Source: Nocardioides sp. JQ2195 (lineage in GTDB: Bacteria > Actinomycetota > Actinomycetes > Propionibacteriales > Nocardioidaceae). Taken from it: 64,000 nt of DNA. Made by a program: the position numbers and the translations under genes. Positions 18,608-27,610 of the stretch are shown here, one piece after another. Where the stretch lies: assembly GCF_012272695.1 (NCBI RefSeq), contig NZ_CP050902.1, forward strand, positions 1,488,001-1,552,000, in the 5' to 3' direction. Below the pieces are notes generated by a model. The model saw only the letters and a list, made by a program, of their open reading frames with translations. It was not told the DNA's origin and ran no database searches. Numbering within the stretch: the first letter of the stretch is position 1; every line of letters begins with the position of its first letter.

Positions 18608-19372
18608 GTGCCACAGAATGACGTCGTCGCGACCAGGAGCCGCAAACCGTGGCGCGCCACGCTGCGACGCTCGTTCCGACTCCTCAACGAGTTCCGCTTC
18701 GAGCAACCTGACCCGGAGCGCTTCTACACCGCCATTGCCGAGGACTCGGTCGGCCAGCTCGCGACGTACGTCGACGCCGACGGTGGCCTCATGTTGGACG
18801 TGGGCGGCGGACCGGGCTACTTCCGTGACGCCTTCGAGGCTTCCGGGCTCACCTACTTCTCCCTCGATGCAGATGCTGGTGAGCTGGCCGGCATGGGTGG
18901 AGACATCGCCGAGCGCACGGTCCTGGGCAGCGGCATGCAGCTGCCGTTCCGTGACGCCTGCCTCGACGTGACCTACTCGTCGAACGTGCTGGAGCATGTT
19001 CCGCAGCCCTGGACGATGGCCGACGAGATGGTCCGGGTGACCAAGCCGGGTGGACTCGTGTTCATCAGCTACACGGTCTGGTTCGGGCCCTGGGGCGGGC
19101 ACGAGACCTCGCCCTGGCACTACCTCGGTGGGGCGCGGGCGGCTCGCCGCTATCGACGCAAGCACGGCAAGCAGCCCAAGAACCTCTTCGGGACGTCCAT
19201 GTTCCCGGTCACCGTCAAGGCGGGACTGGACTGGGCCGCGAACCAGTCCTCGGCGGAGGTGCTGGACGTCATCCCGCGCTACAACCCGTGGTGGAGCCAC
19301 TGGCTGTTGAGAGTCCCGGTCCTGCGTGAATTCGTGACATGGAACCTGGTCATCGTCCTTCGGAAGCGGTGA
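18608..19372 (+). CDS. SAM-dependent class I methyltransferase of the envelope cluster
   Basis: A 254-residue Rossmann-fold methyltransferase. GGLMLDVGGGPGYFRDAF holds the SAM-binding Gly loop (about residues 60-75), SLDADAGEL the acidic end of strand 2, and VTYSSNVLEHVPQPW motif IV. Length and neighbours match Rv0224c. It may modify a lipid-linked glycan or lipid; the target is unknown. Its stop overlaps the ATG of aftD (TGATG), so the two are probably translated together. Confidence 0.88.
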   Translation: MPQNDVVATRSRKPWRATLRRSFRLLNEFRFEQPDPERFYTAIAEDSVGQLATYVDADGGLMLDVGGGPGYFRDAFEASGLTYFSLDADAGELAGMGGDIAERTVLGSGMQLPFRDACLDVTYSSNVLEHVPQPWTMADEMVRVTKPGGLVFISYTVWFGPWGGHETSPWHYLGGARAARRYRRKHGKQPKNLFGTSMFPVTVKAGLDWAANQSSAEVLDVIPRYNPWWSHWLLRVPVLREFVTWNLVIVLRKR

Positions 19373-22300
19373 TGGTGAAGCAGGCCGGCGCCGCGGCGCC
19401 GGCGTACGACACAGCGTCCGAGACCAGGACCCGGTTGCGGCTGGCCGCCGGCTGCCTGCTGCTGATCGGGCTCGCCTTCATCCAGGCGCCCGGCCTCCAG
19501 GTGGCGGACACGAAGTTCGACCTCGTCGCGGACCCGGCCTCCTTCCTTGCCCGGGCAGCCCACCTGTGGGATCCCGACGGGGCCATGGGGCAGCTCCAGA
19601 ACCAGGCCTACGGCTACTTCTGGCCGATGGGCCCCTTCTTCCTGCTCGGCGACCTCCTGGGACTCGACGGGTGGGTGGTCCAACGCCTGTGGATGGCCGT
19701 GGTGCTGTGCGTCGCCTTCGTCGGTGCTGCGCGCCTGGCGCGGGCCCTGGGCATCCGCTCGGACGCAGCGGCGATCATCGCAGCCTTCGCCTATGCGACC
19801 TCCCCCCGCATGCTGTCCACCATCGGTCCGATCTCGATCGAGGCGTGGCCGAGTGCCGTCGCACCCTGGGTGCTGGTGGCCCTGGTGATCGGCTCCCACC
19901 GCGGATCACCGCGACGGGCCGCTGCCCTGGCCGGACTGGGCGTCGCGATGGTGGGCGGTGTCAATGCCGCCGCCACCTTCGCGGTGATCCCACTGGGAGT
20001 CGTGTGGCTGTTGACGCGCACCGCGGGGCCGCGCAGGCGGTCGATGATGCTGTGGTGGCCGATCTTCACGCTTGTCGGCACGCTGTGGTGGCTGGTCCCG
20101 TTGTTCGTGATGGGCGCCTACAGCCCGCCCTTCCTGGGCTTCATCGAGAGCGCGTCGGTGACCACGTTCCCGACCACCGTGTTCGACGCGCTCCGGGGCA
20201 CGTCGGACTGGGTCCCCTACGTGGACCCCTCGTGGCAGGGTGGCTACGAAGCCATCACCAGGAACTACGTGGCTCTCAACTCGGGGCTGGTCCTGCTGCT
20301 CGGGACGGTGGGCATCGCGATGCGTCGCAACCCGCACCGCCAGTTCCTCTTCCTGTCCATGGTGCTCGGACTCTTCATGGTGACCATGGGACACCAGGGA
20401 GCCGTTCAGGGCTGGTTCGCCGAGTCCGTCCGCGGCTCCCTTGACGGTGCGCTGGCGCCGATCCGCAACGTCCACAAGTTCGATCCCGTGGTGCGCCTGC
20501 CGATGATCCTCGGTCTGGCCTGGGCGCTGGAGGTGGTCAGCGCCGAGTCCGTGCGGCGGCGGATCGACCCGGGACTGCGTGGCTTCTCGTATGCGAGTCG
20601 TACCCCGGTGCTGGCGCTCGCGGTCATTGCCGTGCTCGGTGCCGCGATGCCGGCCCTGGCGGGCCGGCTTGCTCCGACTCCCGGGGTGGCGGCGACCCCG
20701 GGCTACTGGGCGCAGGCGGCTGCCTGGCTCGAGGAGCAGCCGGGCGACCACGTGGCACTGCTGGCGCCGGGCTCCTCGTTCGGTGAGTATCTCTGGGGGA
20801 CGCCGAGGGACGAGCCGATGCAGTACCTGGGCACGTCGCGTTGGGCCGTGCGCAACGCGATCCCGTTGACACCGCCCGGGAACATCCGCATGCTCGACGC
20901 GATCGAGGAGCGCTTCAACGAAGGCGTCGGGTCGGAGGGGCTCAGCCGCTACCTGGCCCGCAGCGGCATTCGCTACGTCGTCGTTCGCAACGATCTCAGG
21001 CCCTCCGGTGACGTCCCGGACCCGGTGCTGGTCGCACGCGCCCTGAAGGACTCGCCCGGGATCGAGCTCGTCCAGGGACTCGGCCCGCGGGTCGGCGGGG
21101 AGCCCTACGTCGAGGCTGACAGTCGACGCGTGCTGGTGAACTCCGGGTGGGAGTCCGAGCGTTGGGCCATTGAGATCTACGAGGTCACGGAGCCGGTCGA
21201 CGAGACGGTCGCCACCTCGCTGGTCCCCACAGTCGTGGGCGGCCCCGAGGACGTCCTCCGCCTGTTGGACCACCAGCTCGTCGGTGACGGGCCGACCGAG
21301 CTCGCTGCTGACCGTGCGGAGCAGCCGGAGAGCAACGGTTCCGGGGGCCCCGTGGTGCTGACCGACGGGATGGCGGACCGCGAACGATTCTTCGGTCGCG
21401 TGCACGACGGAGCGTCTGCGGTCCGCGGCCCCGGTGACGTACGCCGGTCGGGCAACCCGGTGCTCGACTACGAGCTTCCTGGCGGAGCGCGCTGGCGCAC
21501 GACTGCCCGCCTCACGGGCGCCACCGGCATCTCGGCATCCAGCTCGATGTCGGACGCCGATGCAGCAGGTGGTGCGGAGCACGGGGCGCTGCCGTTCGCG
21601 GCTGTCGACGGGGACCCGGAGACGTCGTGGACGTCGGGTCGTGATGACTCCGACCCGGACTGGTGGCGGGTGGACCTGACTGAGCCCACTCGACTGGGGA
21701 CCGTGGTGATCACCCCGGGGGCCTCGGTGCCCCAAGGGACCGAGCTGAGTGTGCGGACGGAGCAGGGAACGAGCACGGTGAGGGTGACCGGGCCGGAGCC
21801 CATCGAGGTTGCGGTCGGCGAGGGGACGACCTCGTGGTTGCGCGTGTCGGAGACCACCGCCTCCGGCTCGCGGCTGGAGCTCTCCGACGTGGCGTGGGAC
21901 GGGCGTGACGTCCACCGGCAGCTGGTCACGCCGAGCATCCCGGCGCAGTGGGGGCCACCGGACGCTGTGCTGCTGAGCGCCCTGCGTGACCGGAGGACCG
22001 GGTGTGTCGTCATCGAGGGGCGAGTGCCCTGCACGCGCGACCAGGTGGGCTCCTCCGAGGAGCTCGGCAGCATGGAGCGTGTGGTCACCAGCCCCGATGC
22101 CAGGAGCTACACGAGCACGCTCACGGCGGTGCCTCGCGCCGGCGCGGCGCTGAATGCGCTGATCCAGCAACGCAATGTGGTGGCGGTGACCGGTTCCACC
22201 ACGGGGGTCCCGGATGCCCGCGCCTCCGGGATCGCGGCGTTCGACGGTGACCTCGGCACCACCTGGGTGGCCGACGTCGACGACCTGCGTCCGACGCTGT

Positions 22301-23523
22301 CCGTGAACCTCGCCCGCGGGCGAACGCTGCGGGGGATCACGGTCGCCGTGGCCTCTGCGGCACCGGTCAGGCGCCCGACATCCGTGACACTGGTCTGGCC
22401 GGGCGGCCGTCAGGAGCTCGAGCTCGACGAGGACGGCCACGCCGACTTCGCGCCGATCCGGACCCGGGAGGTGCAGATCCGCGTGACGGACACGGTTGAC
22501 GCGATCTCGATCGATCGTGCGGGGCTCGGTTCCGCGCTCCCGGTCGGCGTCAGCGAGCTGCGGCTCGACGGTGTCGCGGCCGGTGCGGCCCAGCCATCGA
22601 GGACGGTCGAGTCGTTCGACTGTGGCAGCGGGCCTACCCTGGCCGTGAACGGCTCGCTGCGGACGACCAGGCTCGTCGCCTCCCCGGCCCAGCTCTTCTC
22701 GATGCAACCGGTCGAGGTGGCGCCCTGCGGCGTGGGCAGGGCACGCGACCTGGACCTGGTCGCGGGCGAGAACGTCGTCACGGTCGCGGGAACCGATGCC
22801 CTGGCCCCGGACGCCTTGGTCCTGCGCTCCGCCGGGTCGAGCGTCGGCGCCGCCGAGCCCGCTGCTGCCGATGCAGTGACGTCGCCCGATTCGGCGACCT
22901 TCCTCCCGGACTCCGGCAGCAGCGTGCTCGCGTGGCGGCAGAACGTCAACGACGGGTGGCGGGCCTGGCAGGGGGACGAGGAGCTGGAGCCCGTGGTCGT
23001 GGACGGCTGGCAACAGGGATGGCGCCTCGACGGCGACCATGCGGTGGATGCCATCTTTGCCCCCGACTCGTCCTATCGCATCGGCCTTGGCATCGGGGCC
23101 GGGCTGTTGCTCTGCCTCGTCGTGGGACTGGTCGTGTTGAGGCGGCGACCGACGTCGCTCCTGCCCACGATCGAGCCGCGTGACGTGTCGCCCCACCTGC
23201 TCGCCCTGATCGGCCTGCTGGGTGGCGGCTTGCTGGGCGGTTGGGGCGGTCTGGCCGCGGCAGTGATCGGTGCGGTGCTCGCCCTTGCCCTGCGTCGTCA
23301 CGATGCCCTGGCCTGGATGATCGGTGTCCTGCCGGCGTTGGCCGCGGGGGCCTACTACGTGCGTCCCTGGGGTTCTGGGTCAGGGTGGGCCGGTGACTGG
23401 TCCTGGCCCCACTACTTGGTCCTCATGGCCGTGGGTGCGCTCTCGGTCGTCGCCGGATCGACGATGCGCTTGGCCCTGCCGAGGTCCTTCAGCCGCATGA
23501 AGGGCATCTCGACGAAGCGGTAG
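19372..23523 (+). CDS. aftD: Alpha-(1->3)-arabinofuranosyltransferase AftD family protein
   Basis: A very large GT-C membrane glycosyltransferase, 1383 residues; in mycobacteria AftD branches arabinan using decaprenyl-phosphoarabinose outside the membrane. Hydrophobic segments fill residues 22-430, and VADTKFDLVADP in the first outer loop carries the likely catalytic Asp46. Two discoidin-like (F5/8 C) modules are visible, with DGDPETSW near residue 746 and DGDLGTTW near 957, as expected for the carbohydrate-binding part of AftD. Further helices close the C-terminus. I chose ATG 19372, overlapping the methyltransferase stop, over the in-frame ATG at 19339. Its last 112 bp overlap the acyltransferase gene on the other strand. 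Confidence 0.9.
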   Translation: MVKQAGAAAPAYDTASETRTRLRLAAGCLLLIGLAFIQAPGLQVADTKFDLVADPASFLARAAHLWDPDGAMGQLQNQAYGYFWPMGPFFLLGDLLGLDGWVVQRLWMAVVLCVAFVGAARLARALGIRSDAAAIIAAFAYATSPRMLSTIGPISIEAWPSAVAPWVLVALVIGSHRGSPRRAAALAGLGVAMVGGVNAAATFAVIPLGVVWLLTRTAGPRRRSMMLWWPIFTLVGTLWWLVPLFVMGAYSPPFLGFIESASVTTFPTTVFDALRGTSDWVPYVDPSWQGGYEAITRNYVALNSGLVLLLGTVGIAMRRNPHRQFLFLSMVLGLFMVTMGHQGAVQGWFAESVRGSLDGALAPIRNVHKFDPVVRLPMILGLAWALEVVSAESVRRRIDPGLRGFSYASRTPVLALAVIAVLGAAMPALAGRLAPTPGVAATPGYWAQAAAWLEEQPGDHVALLAPGSSFGEYLWGTPRDEPMQYLGTSRWAVRNAIPLTPPGNIRMLDAIEERFNEGVGSEGLSRYLARSGIRYVVVRNDLRPSGDVPDPVLVARALKDSPGIELVQGLGPRVGGEPYVEADSRRVLVNSGWESERWAIEIYEVTEPVDETVATSLVPTVVGGPEDVLRLLDHQLVGDGPTELAADRAEQPESNGSGGPVVLTDGMADRERFFGRVHDGASAVRGPGDVRRSGNPVLDYELPGGARWRTTARLTGATGISASSSMSDADAAGGAEHGALPFAAVDGDPETSWTSGRDDSDPDWWRVDLTEPTRLGTVVITPGASVPQGTELSVRTEQGTSTVRVTGPEPIEVAVGEGTTSWLRVSETTASGSRLELSDVAWDGRDVHRQLVTPSIPAQWGPPDAVLLSALRDRRTGCVVIEGRVPCTRDQVGSSEELGSMERVVTSPDARSYTSTLTAVPRAGAALNALIQQRNVVAVTGSTTGVPDARASGIAAFDGDLGTTWVADVDDLRPTLSVNLARGRTLRGITVAVASAAPVRRPTSVTLVWPGGRQELELDEDGHADFAPIRTREVQIRVTDTVDAISIDRAGLGSALPVGVSELRLDGVAAGAAQPSRTVESFDCGSGPTLAVNGSLRTTRLVASPAQLFSMQPVEVAPCGVGRARDLDLVAGENVVTVAGTDALAPDALVLRSAGSSVGAAEPAAADAVTSPDSATFLPDSGSSVLAWRQNVNDGWRAWQGDEELEPVVVDGWQQGWRLDGDHAVDAIFAPDSSYRIGLGIGAGLLLCLVVGLVVLRRRPTSLLPTIEPRDVSPHLLALIGLLGGGLLGGWGGLAAAVIGAVLALALRRHDALAWMIGVLPALAAGAYYVRPWGSGSGWAGDWSWPHYLVLMAVGALSVVAGSTMRLALPRSFSRMKGISTKR

Positions 23524-24629
23524 AGCACCTCGGAGGCCGCCAGCGACAGGACCAGCGTCAGCAGGAAGATCTGCAGCAGGTGCCCGGCGAAGAGGTCATG
23601 ACCGGTCAACCACATCACCAGGTGCAGCACCGGGAGATGGATGCAGAAGAGGCTGTAGGAGATGTGGCCGAGGTGGCGGGGGAGCGGATGACTCATCGCC
23701 CGTGCCCAACGATTGTCGGCGGTGAACACGCCGCTGAAGACCACGGCGCCGCCGATGCCGGCGTACAGCAGGTTCTTGGTGAGCGACTGGATCTCCGTCG
23801 GCGCGGTCAGCAAGGTGGGGCCGGCGAGGGGGCTCGTCGCGACCAGCAGCAGGCCGGCCGCGACGAGCCAGAGCGAGCCGGGCGTCGACGCCGCGGCCTC
23901 GAGCCTGGCGACGGTGTGGCGATCCAGGCGGCCCAGCGCGTGGAGCACCTGCAGGAGCCCGAGCCCGATGCCGATGGAGAACCAGATCAGGAAGGCCGGA
24001 AGCCACTCGTGGACTGCGCGGTGCTCGACCCCGGGGACCTGGGTGGACAGGCCGAGGTGCCACAGGACGGCGATGATGCACAGGACCGACAGGGTCACCA
24101 GCACCCGCGCCGGGCGGAGCTGCCGACCGATCGCCAGCCACATCACCAGGGGGAGGACGAGGTAGAAGGAGAGCTCGGTGGCCAGGCTCCACATCTGGGT
24201 GAGCCCCGCGGGCATCGACGGATGGACGTAGATGTCGGTGAGCGAGAGGGTCGTGAGCCATCCGAGGAGGTCGTGGCCGCGATTCTCCCGGATCAGGGCG
24301 AGGGCGATCACCGCGGTGACCAGGTAGACCGGCATGATCCGCAGCAGGCGCTTGACGTAGTAGCGGCCGAGCTCCGGAGCGGCGGCCCCTCGCGCGGCAC
24401 GGAGGAACCACGGCCTCGACAGGAGGAAACCCGAGAGGACGAAGAAGATCGCGACACCGACGTCCATACGAGCCAGGGCGCGGCCCGCGACGCCGTGCTC
24501 GGTGTAGGCGCCCGCCCAGAAGGCGGTGTGCGTGGTCAGGACGGCGAGCGCTCCCACCGCACGCAAGGTGTCCAGCACCGGGAACGTCGTGCGCTCTGCG
24601 GCCCTTGCGCGCATCTCCTCGGTCGTCAC
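23412..24629 (-). CDS. Acyltransferase family 3 (OafA-like) membrane protein
   Basis: A 405-residue membrane O-acyltransferase with about ten helices. FPVLDTLRAVGALAVLTTHT near residues 17-36 holds the conserved Arg and His of acyltransferase-3, and FFVLSGFLLSRPWF is the family's second motif. The end LYRFVEMPFMR is the usual last-helix boundary. It probably acetylates or succinylates an exported glycan and corresponds in context to Rv0228. I set the start at GTG 24629 because the overlap GTGA joins it to the stop of the upstream gene; the longer frame to 24926 lacks homology-like sequence. The 3' end overlaps aftD tail to tail by 112 bp. Confidence 0.87.
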   Translation of the reverse strand: MTTEEMRARAAERTTFPVLDTLRAVGALAVLTTHTAFWAGAYTEHGVAGRALARMDVGVAIFFVLSGFLLSRPWFLRAARGAAAPELGRYYVKRLLRIMPVYLVTAVIALALIRENRGHDLLGWLTTLSLTDIYVHPSMPAGLTQMWSLATELSFYLVLPLVMWLAIGRQLRPARVLVTLSVLCIIAVLWHLGLSTQVPGVEHRAVHEWLPAFLIWFSIGIGLGLLQVLHALGRLDRHTVARLEAAASTPGSLWLVAAGLLLVATSPLAGPTLLTAPTEIQSLTKNLLYAGIGGAVVFSGVFTADNRWARAMSHPLPRHLGHISYSLFCIHLPVLHLVMWLTGHDLFAGHLLQIFLLTLVLSLAASEVLYRFVEMPFMRLKDLGRAKRIVDPATTESAPTAMRTK

Positions 24630-26476
24630 AGTGGTCCTCCTGGCACAGGAGTGCCCACCTCGATGGTGTCCACGCACACTCCCGCGTCGTCCTCGAGCCC
24701 GCTGATGCGGACCTCGTCGAATGATCCTCGCACCTTCACGTAGAGACTTCCCAGTCCCTTGTTGAGGCTGCCTTGCACGGTGCTGTCCCCGGCCTCGACC
24801 GTGACGCCACTCGCTCCGGAGGCGACGTAGGCGATCCGCAGCCACCACTGGTAGTCGTAGGTCGAACCACCCAGCGGGATCACCGCAGTGGAAGGGCCGG
24901 TGGTGCCCGACATCGCCCAACCACATCCCTCAACGGGACCCTCGTCCGTGGTGATGCCTGTCTTGATCAGCGCTCTGCGCAGGTGGCCGCCGTCGTCCAC
25001 CACGACGAGCTGATCGGTGGCTTGCGGGAATCGAAAGGCGTCGGACACGAGCGGCAGGAACCGTCGGGTCGAGTTGTAGGGGAACGAGAACCCCGGGATG
25101 ACGGTGGTCGGCACGACCTGACCCGCCATGTCCAGCGTCCGGCCGGCGGGTAGGTCGTCCTCGATGGTCTCGACATAGGCCGCGCCCGGGTTGTCGTGGT
25201 GCCAGGTGTGCACGTAGGTGATGGTGTTCCACACGCCGGAGCCGATCACCGCCAGCGTCAACGTCGGTGCCACCCACCCGGGGATGCGGATCCGCGGAGG
25301 AGTGGCACGTGCGTGGCTGGACTCGCGCGCGCCCCGCAGCTCCAGCGTGGCCAGGCCCAGCGTCAGCACGACGACAGGGAGGACGTCGGTCAGGTAGCGG
25401 AGGTCGGTCCCGATCGAACCACCCGCCACGCGTGCCCGGCTGGTGAGCAGCAGCAGGTAGGCCAGCACCGCATAGCCCGCGAGGAGCAGGACCGCTCGTC
25501 CGGTGCGTCGGCGCAGGAGGAACAGCACGGCCACGGTGCCCAGCACCGTGAGCCACGCGAGGGCCACCACCCACTCGGGCGGGTCGGCGTACCCCACGGG
25601 TGGGTTGGAGTTGAGCCAGCGCCACGGGCCTCCGGTCATCCCTGTGACCAGTGAAGAGCCGAGCATGGTGCCTGCGAGGTCGTCGGCCACCGACACGGCG
25701 CTGTGCTGCATCTGGTCAGAGTCGGTGAAGACCTGTGGCACGGCGGTGACGTAGTAGAGGGCGAAGGAACCGGTCGCGACGGACAGCACCACGCCCGCTG
25801 GCCAGTAGCGGCGTACACAGTCGCGCAGCCGGTGCCACGGGCCGCCCGAGCTGAACCAGCCGAGCATCACGAGGGCCAGCACCGGGAGGATGAGCAACGT
25901 CTTGACGTAGCTGGCGAGGCCGAGCACGACGACGAGCGTCGTCGCTGCCAACCACCACCGCGATGACGTGCGCAGGTAGCCGACCCAGGCCGTGACGCCG
26001 AGGAAGAAGACCAGCTGCCACGGCACCTGGTTGATCGCGGCAGCCCACCACATGAAGGACGGCAGGGTGACCACGCTGGACAGGTAGATGCCCAACGGTG
26101 CGAGGATCCCCCAGCGTGGGCCGAACAGGGAGACCAGCATCCCGAGGCAGGCGAGGGAGGCCGCGGCCTGGAGCAATAGCGTGAAGGTGGCCGCGAGCGG
26201 CCAGCTCAGGTGGCCGTTGTAGGCCACGATCCAGGCAAGGAAGCGGCCCAAGGGCATGAACTGGCTGTCGAACGGTGTGATGAGGTAGGACCCGTCGAGC
26301 CGGTGATGGCCCGCGTCCCACAGCAGGCGGTAGTCGTCGGTGTAGAAGAAGCTGCCCTGCAGCGCCCATCCGCGGATCAACGCCTGCACCACCACCATCG
26401 CCGCGCCCACGATGACCACGGGGTGCTGGAGAGCTGCGAGCCGACCCGGTCGGCGCTCGGATGCGCTGGAAGTCAC
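24626..26476 (-). CDS. Multi-spanning membrane protein, GT-C-like, coupled to the acyltransferase
   Basis: A 616-residue protein of unknown activity. About 10-12 hydrophobic segments span residues 20-420. The first outer loop contains FFYTDDYRLLWDAGHH, an acidic motif like the catalytic loop of GT-C sugar transferases. The last 190 residues form a soluble beta-rich outer domain ending near GVCVDTIEVGTP. This matches a polyprenyl-phosphate-sugar-dependent transferase in outline but gives no substrate. It starts at GTG 26476, with the weak -10 match GAGAGT 6 bases upstream. Its TGA overlaps the GTG of the acyltransferase by 4 bases, so the pair is one operon. Confidence 0.75.
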   Translation of the reverse strand: MTSSASERRPGRLAALQHPVVIVGAAMVVVQALIRGWALQGSFFYTDDYRLLWDAGHHRLDGSYLITPFDSQFMPLGRFLAWIVAYNGHLSWPLAATFTLLLQAAASLACLGMLVSLFGPRWGILAPLGIYLSSVVTLPSFMWWAAAINQVPWQLVFFLGVTAWVGYLRTSSRWWLAATTLVVVLGLASYVKTLLILPVLALVMLGWFSSGGPWHRLRDCVRRYWPAGVVLSVATGSFALYYVTAVPQVFTDSDQMQHSAVSVADDLAGTMLGSSLVTGMTGGPWRWLNSNPPVGYADPPEWVVALAWLTVLGTVAVLFLLRRRTGRAVLLLAGYAVLAYLLLLTSRARVAGGSIGTDLRYLTDVLPVVVLTLGLATLELRGARESSHARATPPRIRIPGWVAPTLTLAVIGSGVWNTITYVHTWHHDNPGAAYVETIEDDLPAGRTLDMAGQVVPTTVIPGFSFPYNSTRRFLPLVSDAFRFPQATDQLVVVDDGGHLRRALIKTGITTDEGPVEGCGWAMSGTTGPSTAVIPLGGSTYDYQWWLRIAYVASGASGVTVEAGDSTVQGSLNKGLGSLYVKVRGSFDEVRISGLEDDAGVCVDTIEVGTPVPGGPL

Positions 26477-26660
26477 GCAGGGACTCTCTCACGCTGCTGA
26501 GTCAGTTCCGGTCCGTATCGCCGATCTGTCGGCGCGGTTCGGTCGTCATCCGACGGATCGGACGACAACGATGGCATCGCGAATGTGATCTTGATGCGTG
26601 GTCACCCGTTTTCACTGCTAACCTGCACCGAATTCGTCTGGGTTCCTGGGAGGGAAAACC

Positions 26661-27560
26661 GTGCAGAAGATCATCATTTGGGTCCTCATCGGACTGGGAG
26701 CGTTCCTGCTCGTCGCGGCGCTGATCGCGTCGCTGTGGGCGCCGGGCGTCGTCAAGAAGACGCCCATCGACACAGACAGCACCACGCATCTCAGCGGAAC
26801 GGCGGCGAAGCTCAACCCGGGGACCGGCAAGGTCGAGGACCTGCAGGTGAAGGCCACCAGCTTCACCAAGGCAGACTCGGACGCGTCGGACGATGACGTC
26901 GTGGTGTTCACCAACGTCACGTGCCTTGTCGTGGACGGGCCCGACGTTCCGGACTGCATCGAGGACAAGAACGACCCGAACCTGATCAACATCCCGGAGC
27001 CGGATGCCTTCGCCACTGACCGCTATGACGCCGGAGCCGTCGAGAACGGCACGTACGTCCCGGAGGGCACCGAGCAGAAGGAGGGCTTGGTCAACAAGTT
27101 CCCCTTCGACACCGAGAAGAAGAGCTATGACTACTGGGACGGCATGATCGGCGAGCCGGTGAAGGTCGACTTCAAGGGCACGCACGACATCGAGGGTGTC
27201 GAGACCTACGAGTTCAACTACAACGTCTCCGACGTCGATGCTGAGGTCGTCGACGGGATCGACGGCAAGTACAGCATGGACAAGACCATGTGGATCGAGC
27301 CGAGGACTGGAGCGATCGTCAAGCAGGAGCAGCACGAGGTGCGCACGCTCGAGAACGGTGACCCGCTGCTGGACCTGAACCTGGCGTTCACCGACGACCA
27401 GGTCAAGACGAATGCCGAGGATGCCGAGGAGAACGTCTCGAGCCTGGAGCTGATCACCAGCACGGTGCCGCTGGTCGGCTTCATCGTCGGCCCGATCCTG
27501 TTGATCGTCGGCGGCGGGCTGCTGCTGCTCAGCAGGACCAAGGGGCGTCGTTCAGCCTGA
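26661..27560 (+). CDS. DUF3068 (PorA-family) membrane protein
   Basis: A 299-residue protein with one N-terminal helix (about 3-27) and one C-terminal helix (about 270-290, LVGFIVGPILLIVGGGLLLL), followed by a short basic tail. Between them is an outer domain of about 240 residues rich in Asp and Thr, with PFDTEKKSYDYWDG and TYEFNYNVSD, which fits DUF3068. Some databases label the family porin PorA, and Rv0227c of the related mycobacterial cluster belongs to it. Channel activity cannot be inferred from sequence here. The start is GTG 26661, with GGGAGGG 8 bases upstream. Confidence 0.85.
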   Translation: MQKIIIWVLIGLGAFLLVAALIASLWAPGVVKKTPIDTDSTTHLSGTAAKLNPGTGKVEDLQVKATSFTKADSDASDDDVVVFTNVTCLVVDGPDVPDCIEDKNDPNLINIPEPDAFATDRYDAGAVENGTYVPEGTEQKEGLVNKFPFDTEKKSYDYWDGMIGEPVKVDFKGTHDIEGVETYEFNYNVSDVDAEVVDGIDGKYSMDKTMWIEPRTGAIVKQEQHEVRTLENGDPLLDLNLAFTDDQVKTNAEDAEENVSSLELITSTVPLVGFIVGPILLIVGGGLLLLSRTKGRRSA

Positions 27561-27574
27561 TCGGCCAATGATTC

Positions 27575-27608
27575 CGCGGTGTCCCACCTGAGCTGGTGGG
27601 ACACCGCG
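27575..27608. terminator. Bidirectional terminator between DUF3068 and methyltransferase genes
   Basis: A perfect 14-bp stem (27575-27588 and 27595-27608) with a 6-nt loop sits in the convergent gap. TCATTTGT follows on the + side. Confidence 0.75.
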
Positions 27609-27610
27609 AT

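Noticed and set aside
19906..23301. 1131-codon open frame on the - strand inside aftD
   Set aside because: It is Arg/Gly/Asp-rich shadow sequence caused by GC-rich third codon positions, with no domain or start signal, opposite a well-supported AftD gene.
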